The notes under the pieces: model-generated | What the model was told of the DNA's origin: nothing | Seen by the model: only the letters and a program-made list of their open reading frames with translations | The model's database searches: none | Assembly: GCF_003946325.1 (NCBI RefSeq) | Contig: NZ_RHNT01000003.1 | Coordinates: forward strand, 40,512 to 104,511 | Direction: 5' to 3' | Source: Companilactobacillus furfuricola | GTDB lineage: Bacteria; Bacillota; Bacilli; Lactobacillales; Lactobacillaceae | Length of the DNA: 64,000 nucleotides | Translations under genes and position numbers: made by a program | Part shown: piece by piece, positions 55,260-62,881 of the stretch | How the letters are laid out: each line of letters starts with the position of its first letter | How positions within the stretch are numbered: position 1 is the stretch's first letter

Positions 55260-56592
55260 TAATTTGTTTAGTTATTACTTTTACAGTCCCATCGACAACT
55301 TTTAGATCAACTGCTTTATCGACTTGATAATCAGATGTCTTTTTCAAAACCTTTCCATCTGCATCAGTGGCGATCGCATATCCTCGACTCAAAGTCTTCA
55401 ATGGACTTAGTGAATCTAAGGCAGAAACTTGCTTACTAAAATAATTTCGCTTATTACTAAGCATCTTGTTGATGATCAGTGTCATATTTTGGACATCATT
55501 AGAAATTTGGTTTTGATATTTGTTGATCTGCTCTTTGGGTGAAAGCTGGGCAAATTTAGTTTCTTTATTCCAAAGTTGCTCTTTATACCAACGTAATTCA
55601 CTCGTGACGATCTGATTTAAACGCGTGGTGTAATTGTCCACTTTCTGCATATAAACTTCATAGATACGCTCTGGATGTTGTAAAAAGACATTTTGGGCAT
55701 AACTATTCACTCTTTGTCGGTAATAATCTAAAATCTTGTTCTGAGCTACGATCATACGCGACTGCATGTTTTCGATATTTTCGATTTGTTCACGTAATAC
55801 TGGCGTCGCCAATTCAGCCGCTGCAGTTGGGGTTGGTGCACGTAAATCAGCTACCATATCAGCAATCGTTACATCAGTTTCATGACCCACCGAAGAAATC
55901 ACCGGTATCTGACTCTGAACGATTGCTTCTGCAACTATTTCTTCATTAAATGGCCACAGATCTTCGATCGAACCACCACCACGGCCAATAATGATCGTGT
56001 CGAAATTTCCCATTTCATTGATCTGCTTGAGTCGTTGGACGATCGTTGGAGCAGCCGTATCACCTTGAACTAGTGCAGGAAATAAAATTAATTGAACGAT
56101 CGGATAACGTCGTTTTACAGTGGTCATAATATCGTGGATCACAGCACCTGACTCACTAGTTACCACTGCGATACGTTTGGGAAACTTCGGGATCGGTTTC
56201 TTCGGCAAATTGAATACTCCCATCTGGGAAAGTTTCTTCTTCAATTGTTCAAATGCTAAATAAAGTGACCCTAAACCATCCGGTTCCATAGAATCAACAA
56301 TAATTTGATACTGTCCACGACCTTCATAAACTGAGATGTGTCCTTTGACACGGACTTTCATTCCTGTTTCAGGCTTGAACTTGATCTTGTTAAAATTGCC
56401 GCGAAACATGACAGCATTGATTACAGCGTGATCATCTTTGATCGTGAAATACTGATGAGCATTCTCACGGATCTTAAAGTTGGAAAGTTCGCCAGTCAAA
56501 TAAACGTGGCCCAAATATGGGTCCACGTCAAATTTTCTTTTAATGTATTGTGTTAAAGCAGTGACTGTTAAATATTGTTCCGAGTTATTCAT
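55240..56592 (-). CDS. xseA: Exonuclease VII large subunit
   Basis: Single-strand exonuclease. The ATG at 56592 (MNNSEQYLTVTALTQYIKRKF) has GGAAAGGG closely upstream and is preferred to an upstream in-frame start. In 450 residues, the N-terminal OB fold (1-100) precedes the catalytic domain with VTSESGAVIHDIMTTVKRRYP, GRGGGSIEDLWPFNEE and SSVGHETDVTIADMVADLRAPTPTAAAE, then a long coiled coil. The gene overlaps folD by 8 bp. Confidence 0.96.
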   Translation of the reverse strand: MNNSEQYLTVTALTQYIKRKFDVDPYLGHVYLTGELSNFKIRENAHQYFTIKDDHAVINAVMFRGNFNKIKFKPETGMKVRVKGHISVYEGRGQYQIIVDSMEPDGLGSLYLAFEQLKKKLSQMGVFNLPKKPIPKFPKRIAVVTSESGAVIHDIMTTVKRRYPIVQLILFPALVQGDTAAPTIVQRLKQINEMGNFDTIIIGRGGGSIEDLWPFNEEIVAEAIVQSQIPVISSVGHETDVTIADMVADLRAPTPTAAAELATPVLREQIENIENMQSRMIVAQNKILDYYRQRVNSYAQNVFLQHPERIYEVYMQKVDNYTTRLNQIVTSELRWYKEQLWNKETKFAQLSPKEQINKYQNQISNDVQNMTLIINKMLSNKRNYFSKQVSALDSLSPLKTLSRGYAIATDADGKVLKKTSDYQVDKAVDLKVVDGTVKVITKQISEDNNG

Positions 56593-57433
56593 TTGCCCTT
56601 TCCTCTGCAAGCTCGACCACTCGATCCATCAAAGCAGTGATCGTCATAGGTCCAACACCGCCAGGAACTGGTGTCATCATTGAAGCCGTATCTTTAACTG
56701 AATCAAAGTCGACATCCCCACATAGCTTGCCGTTTTCATCGCGATCCATTCCGACATCAATGACGATAGCACCGTCTTTGACATAATCAGCATCGATCAT
56801 CTTAGCACGACCAATTGCCACAACTAAAACATCTGCGGTCTTTGCCAATTGTTTCAAATTCTTGGTATGTGAATGAGCTACAGTTACCGTAGCATTCTTA
56901 TCGAGCATCATTGCTGCAACTGGCTTACCAACAATGTTACTACGTCCAATGATCACAACATTCTTGCCATCAAGATCGACATCATAATAATCAAGCATCA
57001 TCAAAATACCTGCTGCTGTTGCAGGTTTTGTTTGTGGTTCACCGATCCAAAGATGTCCCACATTTTCTGGAGCAAATCCGTCAACGTCTTTCTTTGGATC
57101 GATCGCGTTGATCACACGATCTTCGTCGATGTGATCTGGTAATGGCAACTGGACTAAAAATCCATCAATTTCTGGATCAGCGTTCAATTCATCGATTTTT
57201 GTCAATAATTCTTCTTCAGATACATCAGCCTTAAAGTGGATCAATTGTGACTTCATGCCCAATTTTTCAGCACGACGTTGTTTGTTTCTAACATACACAG
57301 CACTGGCACTATTATCGCCTACCAAAACAACAGCAATACCAGGTGTGATCCCTTTAGCTTTTAAATCTGCTACTCGTTTTAACATTGATTCATCGCAAGC
57401 ACTTGCGACTTTTTTTCCATCTAATTTAATCAT
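56585..57433 (-). CDS. folD: Methylenetetrahydrofolate dehydrogenase / cyclohydrolase
   Basis: Supplies 10-formyl-tetrahydrofolate for PurN, PurH and Fmt, all encoded in this window. The start is taken at the ATG at 57433 (MIKLDGKKVASACDES), giving 282 residues. YVRNKQRRAEKLG holds the catalytic lysine; QLPLPDHID and VVIIGRSNIVGKPVA (NADP site) are present. The region before the start is odd: it is the T-run of the nusB terminator, and no good Shine-Dalgarno sequence is seen. Confidence 0.96.
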   Translation of the reverse strand: MIKLDGKKVASACDESMLKRVADLKAKGITPGIAVVLVGDNSASAVYVRNKQRRAEKLGMKSQLIHFKADVSEEELLTKIDELNADPEIDGFLVQLPLPDHIDEDRVINAIDPKKDVDGFAPENVGHLWIGEPQTKPATAAGILMMLDYYDVDLDGKNVVIIGRSNIVGKPVAAMMLDKNATVTVAHSHTKNLKQLAKTADVLVVAIGRAKMIDADYVKDGAIVIDVGMDRDENGKLCGDVDFDSVKDTASMMTPVPGGVGPMTITALMDRVVELAEERANE

Positions 57434-57443
57434 GATTTTACCC

Positions 57444-57470
57444 AAAAAGGCTGGTACTATGTACCAGCCT
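57444..57470 (-). terminator. Terminator at the nusB-folD junction
   Basis: On the minus strand AGGCTGGTAC and GTACCAGCCT make a perfect 10-bp stem with loop ATA, followed by five Ts. The stem starts within the nusB stop codon, and the T-run ends 10 bases before the folD ATG. folD must be reached by read-through or from a promoter I cannot place, so this looks like an attenuator. Confidence 0.88.
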
Positions 57471-57876
57471 ACCCTTCAACAAAGTTAGATAAGATGCCGT
57501 TAACAAAGGCCTTTGAATCCTTGTCGCCAAAATCTCCAGCTAATTCAATGGCTTCATTAATTGCAACTTTTTTTGGAACTTCTAGACTATTTTGCATTTC
57601 AAATAATCCCATGCGTAAAATTGCACGGTCGATCCGAGACAAACGGGCTACGGTCCATTTGTTCTTTAATTGTTTAGAAATTTCTGAATCCAATTCACTC
57701 TCGTGTTCGAGTGTTCCTGATACTAGGAATGTTAAATAATCTGGTACTTGAATCTCACTAAGGTCGGCTAATTCTAAAGTCGACTTGATAGCAGTTTCAG
57801 CATCAGCTTTCGTCGTATCGATGGAAAATAGTGATTGTACTGCTAGTTCTCTGATTTCGTGTCTGTTTATACTCAC
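57469..57876 (-). CDS. nusB: Transcription antitermination factor NusB
   Basis: Part of the rRNA antitermination complex. The 135 residues match the family: RHEIRELAVQSLFSID at the start and WTVARLSRIDRAILRMGLFEM with VAINEAIELAGDFGDKDSKAFVNGIL at the end. It lies 5 bp after the asp23 gene, in the efp-asp23-nusB-folD order usual in Firmicutes (accBC missing here). Confidence 0.97.
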   Translation of the reverse strand: MSINRHEIRELAVQSLFSIDTTKADAETAIKSTLELADLSEIQVPDYLTFLVSGTLEHESELDSEISKQLKNKWTVARLSRIDRAILRMGLFEMQNSLEVPKKVAINEAIELAGDFGDKDSKAFVNGILSNFVEG

Positions 57877-57881
57877 TGGTA

Positions 57882-58298
57882 TTATTCCTTACTGTCTGTT
57901 GTTACACGTTCAACGTCGCCATTTGTTTTCTTGGCAACTAACCCAACAACATGCACATTAATTTGCGATATATCAATATCCGTCATGAATTTAAGTTGTT
58001 CAATAGCTGACTTTTGAATTTCTAATGATACCTTAGGAATCGAAACTCCATATTCAAGATAAACAAATACATCAGCAGTGACATTGTCGTCTTCAAACAC
58101 AACATCGACACCTTTTCCATGATTCATTCTACCAAACAATGAATTGATCCGGTTAGATATTGTACCGCGCATTTCATAAACGCCTTCAACTTGATTCGTT
58201 GCGATCCCTAATAAAATTTCGATCACTTGATGAGAAATCTCAACGTTTCCTTGCACTTTGCCGTCATCTTGTAGTGTTACGTATTTTTGATCAGCCAT
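57882..58298 (-). CDS. Asp23/Gls24 family envelope stress protein (YqhY-like)
   Basis: A 138-residue paralogue of YloU. The ATG at 58298 (MADQKYVTLQDDGKVQGNVEIS) with GGAG upstream is the likely start. The pattern GVYEMRGTISNRINSLFGRMNHGKGV and ADVFVYLEYGVSIPKVSLEIQ matches the family. In B. subtilis YqhY is encoded beside accBC and influences fatty acid synthesis; here acc genes are absent, and the gene lies between efp and nusB. Confidence 0.92.
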   Translation of the reverse strand: MADQKYVTLQDDGKVQGNVEISHQVIEILLGIATNQVEGVYEMRGTISNRINSLFGRMNHGKGVDVVFEDDNVTADVFVYLEYGVSIPKVSLEIQKSAIEQLKFMTDIDISQINVHVVGLVAKKTNGDVERVTTDSKE

Positions 58299-58323
58299 AA
58301 ACTTTATCTCCAATAACTAAAAA

Positions 58324-58887
58324 TTAATTTGCACGTGAAATATATGTTCCATCCTGAGTATTGATTGTCAACATATCACCTTCGTTAACGAAGAATGGAA
58401 CTTGAACAACCACGCCAGTTTCCATTGTAGCTGGTTTGGAACCACCTGATTGTGTATCACCTTTGATACCAGCTTCTGTTTCAACAACTTTTAAGTCAAC
58501 AGTATTAGGAAGATCGACACCCAATGTTTCACCATTGTACATCATAATGTTAACTTCCATGTTTTCTTTCAAGTATTTCAATTCGTCAGTTAGTTGTTCA
58601 CCAGGAATTGTTAGTTGTTCATAAGTATTCATATCCATGAATACGTGGTTAGTACCGTCAGCATACAAGTATTGCATCTTCTTGTTCTCGATTTGAGCTT
58701 TTTCAACCTTAGCAGTTGATCTAAATGTCATTTCTTGAACAGCACCTGTTCTTAAGTTCTTAAGCTTTGAACGAACAAAGGCACTACCCTTACCTGGCTT
58801 TACGTGTTGGAATTCGATAACACGCCAAATGCCGTCTTTTACTTCAATTGTTAATCCATTTTTAAATTCGTTTACTGAAATAGACAT
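58324..58887 (-). CDS. efp: Translation elongation factor P
   Basis: Relieves ribosome stalling at polyproline. Three OB-like domains in 187 residues; the loop that contacts the P-site tRNA is [14 protein letters not shown] with Lys33, the residue modified in other species. The C-terminus GTYISRAN is typical. A promoter is seen at 58930-58959. Confidence 0.97.
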   Translation of the reverse strand: MSISVNEFKNGLTIEVKDGIWRVIEFQHVKPGKGSAFVRSKLKNLRTGAVQEMTFRSTAKVEKAQIENKKMQYLYADGTNHVFMDMNTYEQLTIPGEQLTDELKYLKENMEVNIMMYNGETLGVDLPNTVDLKVVETEAGIKGDTQSGGSKPATMETGVVVQVPFFVNEGDMLTINTQDGTYISRAN

Positions 58888-58929
58888 ACTGATCTCCTCA
58901 ATTAATTGTTAATTTGCAACGTTCCCTTT

Positions 58930-58959
58930 ATTTTACCAATACTAATAGCTTTATGGCAA
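58930..58959 (-). promoter_or_regulatory. Promoter of efp
   Basis: TTGCCA and TAAAAT on the minus strand are 18 bases apart, between the rpmA terminator and efp. Confidence 0.55.
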
Positions 58960-58978
58960 TAATATGTAGTTGTTTATA

Positions 58979-59004
58979 TAAAAAAAGAGGACCATGTCCT
59001 CTTT
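58979..59004 (-). terminator. Terminator of rplU-prp-rpmA
   Basis: On the minus strand AAAGAGGAC and GTCCTCTTT form a 9-bp stem with loop ATG, followed by more Ts. It lies 14 bp after the rpmA stop. Confidence 0.9.
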
Positions 59005-59017
59005 TATACGGTATATA

Positions 59018-59290
59018 TTAGTATACTGAAACTTTCTTCTTGTCTTTGCCAAGTCTTTCGAACTTAACAACACCGTCTTTAAGAGCGAACAATGTGTCGT
59101 CGCCACCACGGCCAACGTTTGCACCTGGATGAATCTTTGTACCACGTTGTCTATAAATAATTGCACCGGCTGTAATAGCTTGGCCATCGGCACGCTTTGC
59201 ACCTAATCTACGACCTGCTGAGTTACGACCATTAGTTGTTGAACCTCCACCTTTATGGTGAGAGAAAAATTGTAAATTCATCTTAAGCAT
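59018..59290 (-). CDS. rpmA: 50S ribosomal protein L27, with cleaved N-terminal extension
   Basis: Large-subunit protein reaching the peptidyl-transferase centre. The 90 residues start [18 protein letters not shown]. The first nine residues are the extension that Prp removes after the FF pair in Firmicutes, exposing the functional N-terminus. It is encoded directly after prp and rplU. Core patterns [17 protein letters not shown] and [19 protein letters not shown] are standard. Confidence 0.98.
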   Translation of the reverse strand: MLKMNLQFFSHHKGGGSTTNGRNSAGRRLGAKRADGQAITAGAIIYRQRGTKIHPGANVGRGGDDTLFALKDGVVKFERLGKDKKKVSVY

Positions 59291-59302
59291 GAAGTTTACC
59301 TC

Positions 59303-59647
59303 CTAATTAAAATCAATCGTATTTTGTGTTGAACTAACAGTAATATTATCCGGATAACTAGCCGCGATATCTTTCAATATCTCTGACAAATTATCAAGCA
59401 ATAACGCTGTATCATGAGAAACAGCTCCTGTTATGCGGCAGCCAAGATGGCCACCATTGACCTCATCTGAAACCACTTGAGGCTGAACCTTTGTAAGTTT
59501 CTCCAGATTGTTGATAGTACCGATCGTTACAGCTGATACAGCAGCACAAACTAAATCTTGTCCATAAGGACCGGAATCAGCGTGGCCAAGGATCAAAAAT
59601 GAATCGATCGCTTTATCGGCATTCCGATGAAAACTTGCCTTGATCAT
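59303..59647 (-). CDS. prp: Ribosomal-processing cysteine protease Prp
   Basis: Cleaves the N-terminal extension of L27. The 114-residue protein has His22 (LGHADSG) and Cys34 (QDLVCAAVSA), the same positions as the catalytic pair in Staphylococcus aureus Prp. It is encoded between rplU and its substrate rpmA, the fixed order in Firmicutes; the gaps are 5 and 12 bp. Confidence 0.96.
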   Translation of the reverse strand: MIKASFHRNADKAIDSFLILGHADSGPYGQDLVCAAVSAVTIGTINNLEKLTKVQPQVVSDEVNGGHLGCRITGAVSHDTALLLDNLSEILKDIAASYPDNITVSSTQNTIDFN

Positions 59648-59652
59648 AATTA

Positions 59653-59964
59653 TTAACCTTTGATAGCGTTAATAGTTACTTTTGTATATGGTTGGCGGTG
59701 ACCAGTCTTTGTATGTGAGTGCTTCTTAGGTTTGTATTTGTAAGTAACGACTTTCTTTTCCTTACCTTGTTTCTCAACTTTACCTGTAACTGAAGCGCCC
59801 TTAACAACTGGGTCTCCAACTTTAACGCTATCTCCGTCAGAAACTAAGATTACATCGTCAAATGTAACTGTGTCTCCTTCTTTAGCATCGAGTTTTTCAA
59901 TAAAGATTGCTTCGTTTTCTTCAACCTTATATTGCTTACCACCTGTTTTGATTACTGCGTACAT
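59653..59964 (-). CDS. rplU: 50S ribosomal protein L21
   Basis: Large-subunit protein of 103 residues, starting [20 protein letters not shown] and ending in [18 protein letters not shown], the family signature. It is the first gene of the rplU-prp-rpmA operon. The leader upstream contains a clear hairpin that may be an L21-type autoregulatory element. Confidence 0.98.
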   Translation of the reverse strand: MYAVIKTGGKQYKVEENEAIFIEKLDAKEGDTVTFDDVILVSDGDSVKVGDPVVKGASVTGKVEKQGKEKKVVTYKYKPKKHSHTKTGHRQPYTKVTINAIKG

Positions 59965-59993
59965 AAATTGTACACTCCCTTCTAATACTCGCC

Positions 59994-60021
59994 AATTAGG
60001 TGCTTTCGCTTAAACCTAATT
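59994..60021 (-). promoter_or_regulatory. Hairpin in the rplU leader (L21-leader candidate)
   Basis: On the minus strand AATTAGGT pairs with ACCTAATT (8 bp); inside the 12-nt loop, GC-GAAA-GC makes a second small hairpin. It lies about 30 nt before the rplU start and shows no T-run, so it is not a terminator. L21 leaders of this kind are known in Bacillus; identity here needs a covariance search. Confidence 0.5.
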
Positions 60022-60060
60022 TTGAGCGGTTGTAGATGCAATAGTGATTGCAACTAATAA

Positions 60061-60089
60061 AATATATCAGATATCAATTTATTTTTCAA
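60061..60089 (-). promoter_or_regulatory. Promoter of rplU-prp-rpmA
   Basis: TTGAAA and TATATT on the minus strand are 17 bases apart, overlapping the 3' end of the upstream membrane-protein gene. The leader is about 90 nt. Confidence 0.7.
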
Positions 60090-61773
60090 CTTTTTCCAAG
60101 CTTTTTTCTTCGACCGTTTCACCCTTTTTCACTGGTAAAAATCTTCCTTGATTATAAATTAACCAAGCTAGCAAGATAAAGCCGACTATATTCAGTCCTA
60201 ACGAGGCTTTGGCCACAGCCGAATATCGATATCTCAAGACAATTTTGTTTTGTCCAGGTTTAGTTTCGATCAGAGCGGTTCCTCGATCAGATATCTTATA
60301 TTTGGCTGGCTCATTGTTGATCCGAACATCCAACCCTTTGTATACCAAGACTGGAAAATCGATCGTCTCTGGTTTCTGACTGAAATAGTTCACAGTATAG
60401 GTATTCTGCGTAGTCTCAAACGGAAGTTTCTCGCGTTCTCCGTTAACAACAAAGTAATGTTTAGAGAGGTCCTTGGCAAAATAAAGACTACGAACTGGAT
60501 AATAATCTTTTTGGGCAAACTTCTTAATATATTTATCACCATCACTGACCGTAATATGGCTAGGATGTTTGGCCAGTGTGATTCTTTGATTAAGCTGTGT
60601 CCCACTGACGTAAACTTGATTGACGCATCCAGCTAAAATCAAGACCATGACTAGTAACTTCAATAATGGCGAACGTTTGTCGACAATTTTCGTCACTCCA
60701 TAAGCGATATAAATTGATGCAAAGAAAGTAAATAAATTCAAGAATCTCCAAGGAAATTGCATGTAATTAAAAAATGTATTTTGCAATTGATCCCAAGGAA
60801 TGATGTTTGTCGACAAAATCAAGGCTATGATCATTTCTGCAGCAATCAACCGGTATTTAGCTTTGTCTTTCCAAATAAAAATCACCAGCAGTAAAAAGGC
60901 GAACAGCATGATAGCACCGAATGAATAATTTCTTAAATCTGTCCCCAATGCATCTTTGAACAATGCTGCTGGAACTTTGGCGGTCGCCGACAAATCTAAG
61001 AGAGCTGGTCGATTAACAGAAACATAAAGTTGCTGCTGGATCATCGGCAAAAAGAAGCCAACTGTCGTGAGTCCAACCAAGACGATTGAACCAACCCCGC
61101 TCAATATCAATTTGCCCCAATAACTGAAACTATGCGCTGTCTTAGTAAATAACACCAACAAGATCAAAGGGATCATCAGGATAACTGTAGTAAATGCTGT
61201 CAGTGGATGCGTTAAGACTATTAAAGTAAAACTCAAAGCAAATAATGGCCACTTCTTAAAATTGCCGCGAAGCAGTTGATAAAACTCATAAAACAGCATC
61301 GGCACAAAGATATAACTCGTATATTCCGCTAATCCTGCGCGATAAAAAACACTAGCCATCCTAAAAAATGACAACGTGTAAATAATTGAAAATAAGAATG
61401 ACTGCAAAGTATTGTCAGAAAACTTTTTCATAAAATAATAAGCACTAACAAAAGTTGCAAAAGTAATAAGTGTTAAAAAGACGAAAAATCCGATCACTGG
61501 ATTTCCAATAATCTGAAATATTAAAAATCCTGGTAACACCATTACCCACGGATAAAACTCACTTGTCATATTTCCAACGTGTCCCCAATAGTCGAAATTG
61601 ACTGGAGATTGGAAAATATTTCCCAGGCTAGCGATCCGATTGAGATGAAATAACATATCGTAACTATCCATCAAGCGGATGTTCCCATTTGGTGCAAATA
61701 AAACTGTATAAAAAATACTCAGAACAAGAAAAATAACGCCTAAGATTATTGTTCTGAATGTTTTGTTTTTCAT
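60079..61773 (-). CDS. Polytopic membrane protein, PTPS-related / GT-C-like family
   Basis: A 564-residue protein with about a dozen transmembrane helices (first at residues 9-27), then a soluble C-terminal region (about 400-520) with beta-rich sequence, and a last helix near 525-545. The early motif MDSYDMLFHLNRI, an acidic-His pair outside the membrane, resembles the catalytic loop of GT-C-type enzymes and of the 6-pyruvoyl-tetrahydropterin synthase-related membrane family. The substrate is unknown. The ATG at 61773 is preferred because GGAG lies seven bases before it. A TATAAT on the minus strand (61804-61809) may be its promoter -10. Confidence 0.75.
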   Translation of the reverse strand: MKNKTFRTIILGVIFLVLSIFYTVLFAPNGNIRLMDSYDMLFHLNRIASLGNIFQSPVNFDYWGHVGNMTSEFYPWVMVLPGFLIFQIIGNPVIGFFVFLTLITFATFVSAYYFMKKFSDNTLQSFLFSIIYTLSFFRMASVFYRAGLAEYTSYIFVPMLFYEFYQLLRGNFKKWPLFALSFTLIVLTHPLTAFTTVILMIPLILLVLFTKTAHSFSYWGKLILSGVGSIVLVGLTTVGFFLPMIQQQLYVSVNRPALLDLSATAKVPAALFKDALGTDLRNYSFGAIMLFAFLLLVIFIWKDKAKYRLIAAEMIIALILSTNIIPWDQLQNTFFNYMQFPWRFLNLFTFFASIYIAYGVTKIVDKRSPLLKLLVMVLILAGCVNQVYVSGTQLNQRITLAKHPSHITVSDGDKYIKKFAQKDYYPVRSLYFAKDLSKHYFVVNGEREKLPFETTQNTYTVNYFSQKPETIDFPVLVYKGLDVRINNEPAKYKISDRGTALIETKPGQNKIVLRYRYSAVAKASLGLNIVGFILLAWLIYNQGRFLPVKKGETVEEKSLEKVEK

Positions 61774-61818
61774 GATCATACTCCAATTAAATTCGATAGA
61801 TTCATTATACGACTGGAA

Positions 61819-61850
61819 TAAAAAAGGATTAAGGCTAAACGTCTTAATCC
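61819..61850 (-). terminator. Terminator of the small membrane protein gene
   Basis: On the minus strand GGATTAAG and CTTAATCC form an 8-bp stem with a 9-nt loop, followed by six Ts. Confidence 0.88.
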
Positions 61851-61865
61851 AACAACATTTCCAAA

Positions 61866-62126
61866 TTATACAGCAATTGAAGTTGCTGCAAGTGGTACCA
61901 CTGTTAAAAATACGAAAATAGCACTAAAAAAAGATAAAGCCAACCGACCTTTCTCAGTGTTGATCCGTGCGAATAATCTCGTAATAATGTATAGAGCGAC
62001 GATCAAAACAATCCCCATGATGATCCCTAATAGATCGTCGATCTTTCCTAGCTTAGCTAGTACAGCAAAAATAAGGTCCACAACAATAAATATAACAGTA
62101 AATACAAACGAATACTTTCTTGTCAA
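61866..62126 (-). CDS. Small membrane protein of unknown function
   Basis: An 86-residue protein, almost all hydrophobic, with three predicted membrane helices (about 6-25, 31-52 and 61-84) joined by short charged loops (KLGKIDD and ARINTEKGR). The TTG at 62126 (MTRKYSFVFTV) is chosen because GAGGTGGG lies just upstream; a GTG three codons earlier overlaps that site. I do not recognise a family. It has a likely -10 (TATAAT on the minus strand, 62170-62175) and its own terminator. Confidence 0.7.
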   Translation of the reverse strand: MTRKYSFVFTVIFIVVDLIFAVLAKLGKIDDLLGIIMGIVLIVALYIITRLFARINTEKGRLALSFFSAIFVFLTVVPLAATSIAV

Positions 62127-62352
62127 GTATCCCACCTCGTAAATTCCCTAGAATGTAATGCAACTTTATTATTATACACGTTCACTGTACATATTAAAAT
62201 TTTTTTTAGGACATTGCAATATCATTTTTATAAATTAAAAAGAATTCATTGAATTATTTAATACAATTTTGCATGTTTATTCATTTTGGCTTATTTTTTT
62301 GTTATATATTTTACTTTTTTATATTATTTTACATAATTATTTTTATATTTCC

Positions 62353-62382
62353 TTGTTTTATTTGGTAATAACTGTTTATAAT
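62353..62382 (+). promoter_or_regulatory. Promoter of the 60-residue protein gene
   Basis: TTGTTT and a perfect TATAAT are 18 bases apart. The 170 bp upstream are extremely AT-rich, with nothing else recognisable. Confidence 0.6.
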
Positions 62383-62413
62383 CTTGTCATTACTAAGTTT
62401 TAGGGGAGTAATT

Positions 62414-62596
62414 ATGGTACTAACAGAAGCACAAAAGAGAGCCAATGAGAAATGGCATCGTAATCATCGGCAGAGAGCTAATTATATTGCTATGCGGTCT
62501 TCGGCTCGTAGTTTTATTCGTAAGAAGTCTACGCTTACTGATCTTGATGAGCTGGAGAAATTGATACGAACTCGTCGTAATGAAATTTCAGAATGA
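62414..62596 (+). CDS. Small conserved basic protein of unknown function
   Basis: A 60-residue protein starting MVLTEAQKRANEKWHRNHRQ, from the ATG at 62414 behind GGGGAG. It is rich in Arg and Lys in the first half and has an acidic amphipathic helix (LTDLDELEKLIRTRR) at the end. Proteins with the AQKRANEKW...SSARSFI pattern are common single genes and phage genes in lactobacilli and streptococci, without known function. It has its own promoter and terminator. Confidence 0.75.
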   Translation: MVLTEAQKRANEKWHRNHRQRANYIAMRSSARSFIRKKSTLTDLDELEKLIRTRRNEISE

Positions 62597-62608
62597 TATT
62601 TTTTATGG

Positions 62609-62634
62609 ACAGCACTTTGGGTGCTGTTTTTTTT
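62609..62634 (+). terminator. Terminator of the 60-residue protein gene
   Basis: ACAGCAC and GTGCTGT (7 bp, loop TTTGG) followed by eight or more Ts, starting 12 bp after the stop codon. Confidence 0.88.
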
Positions 62635-62739
62635 GTATAGATGTAAGTGAGCTATGGCAGACAGAAGCGTTTTACTTTGATGTTAGTCCGTTAGTTTGTT
62701 TGGTTGTTGGGGTGTGGTAATAGTATTTTGGTTGCTACG

Positions 62740-62880
62740 TTCAATGCCGACTCCGGAGCCCGGGGATACAGCCACTGGAACGCTGCCGACGTCGATTTGA
62801 GCTCCTCGAAGAAGACCACTTCGACGATCTCAAATACGAGTCTTATTCTAAGCGGTAAAACCGGTTCTTGTTGTACTTTG
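62740..62880. repeat. GC-rich palindromic intergenic element
   Basis: This segment is visibly richer in G and C than its AT-rich surroundings. Its centre is a hairpin of 17 positions per arm (62795-62811 with 62819-62835; 15 paired, two mismatches; loop AAGACCA) extended by TCG/CGA across one bulged A. The left part repeats TGCCGAC twice and contains the palindrome CTCCGGAG. It shares no sequence with the repeats at 10388 and 24020. It could be the outer end of the neighbouring insertion sequence or a separate element. Confidence 0.55.
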
Positions 62881-62881
62881 G

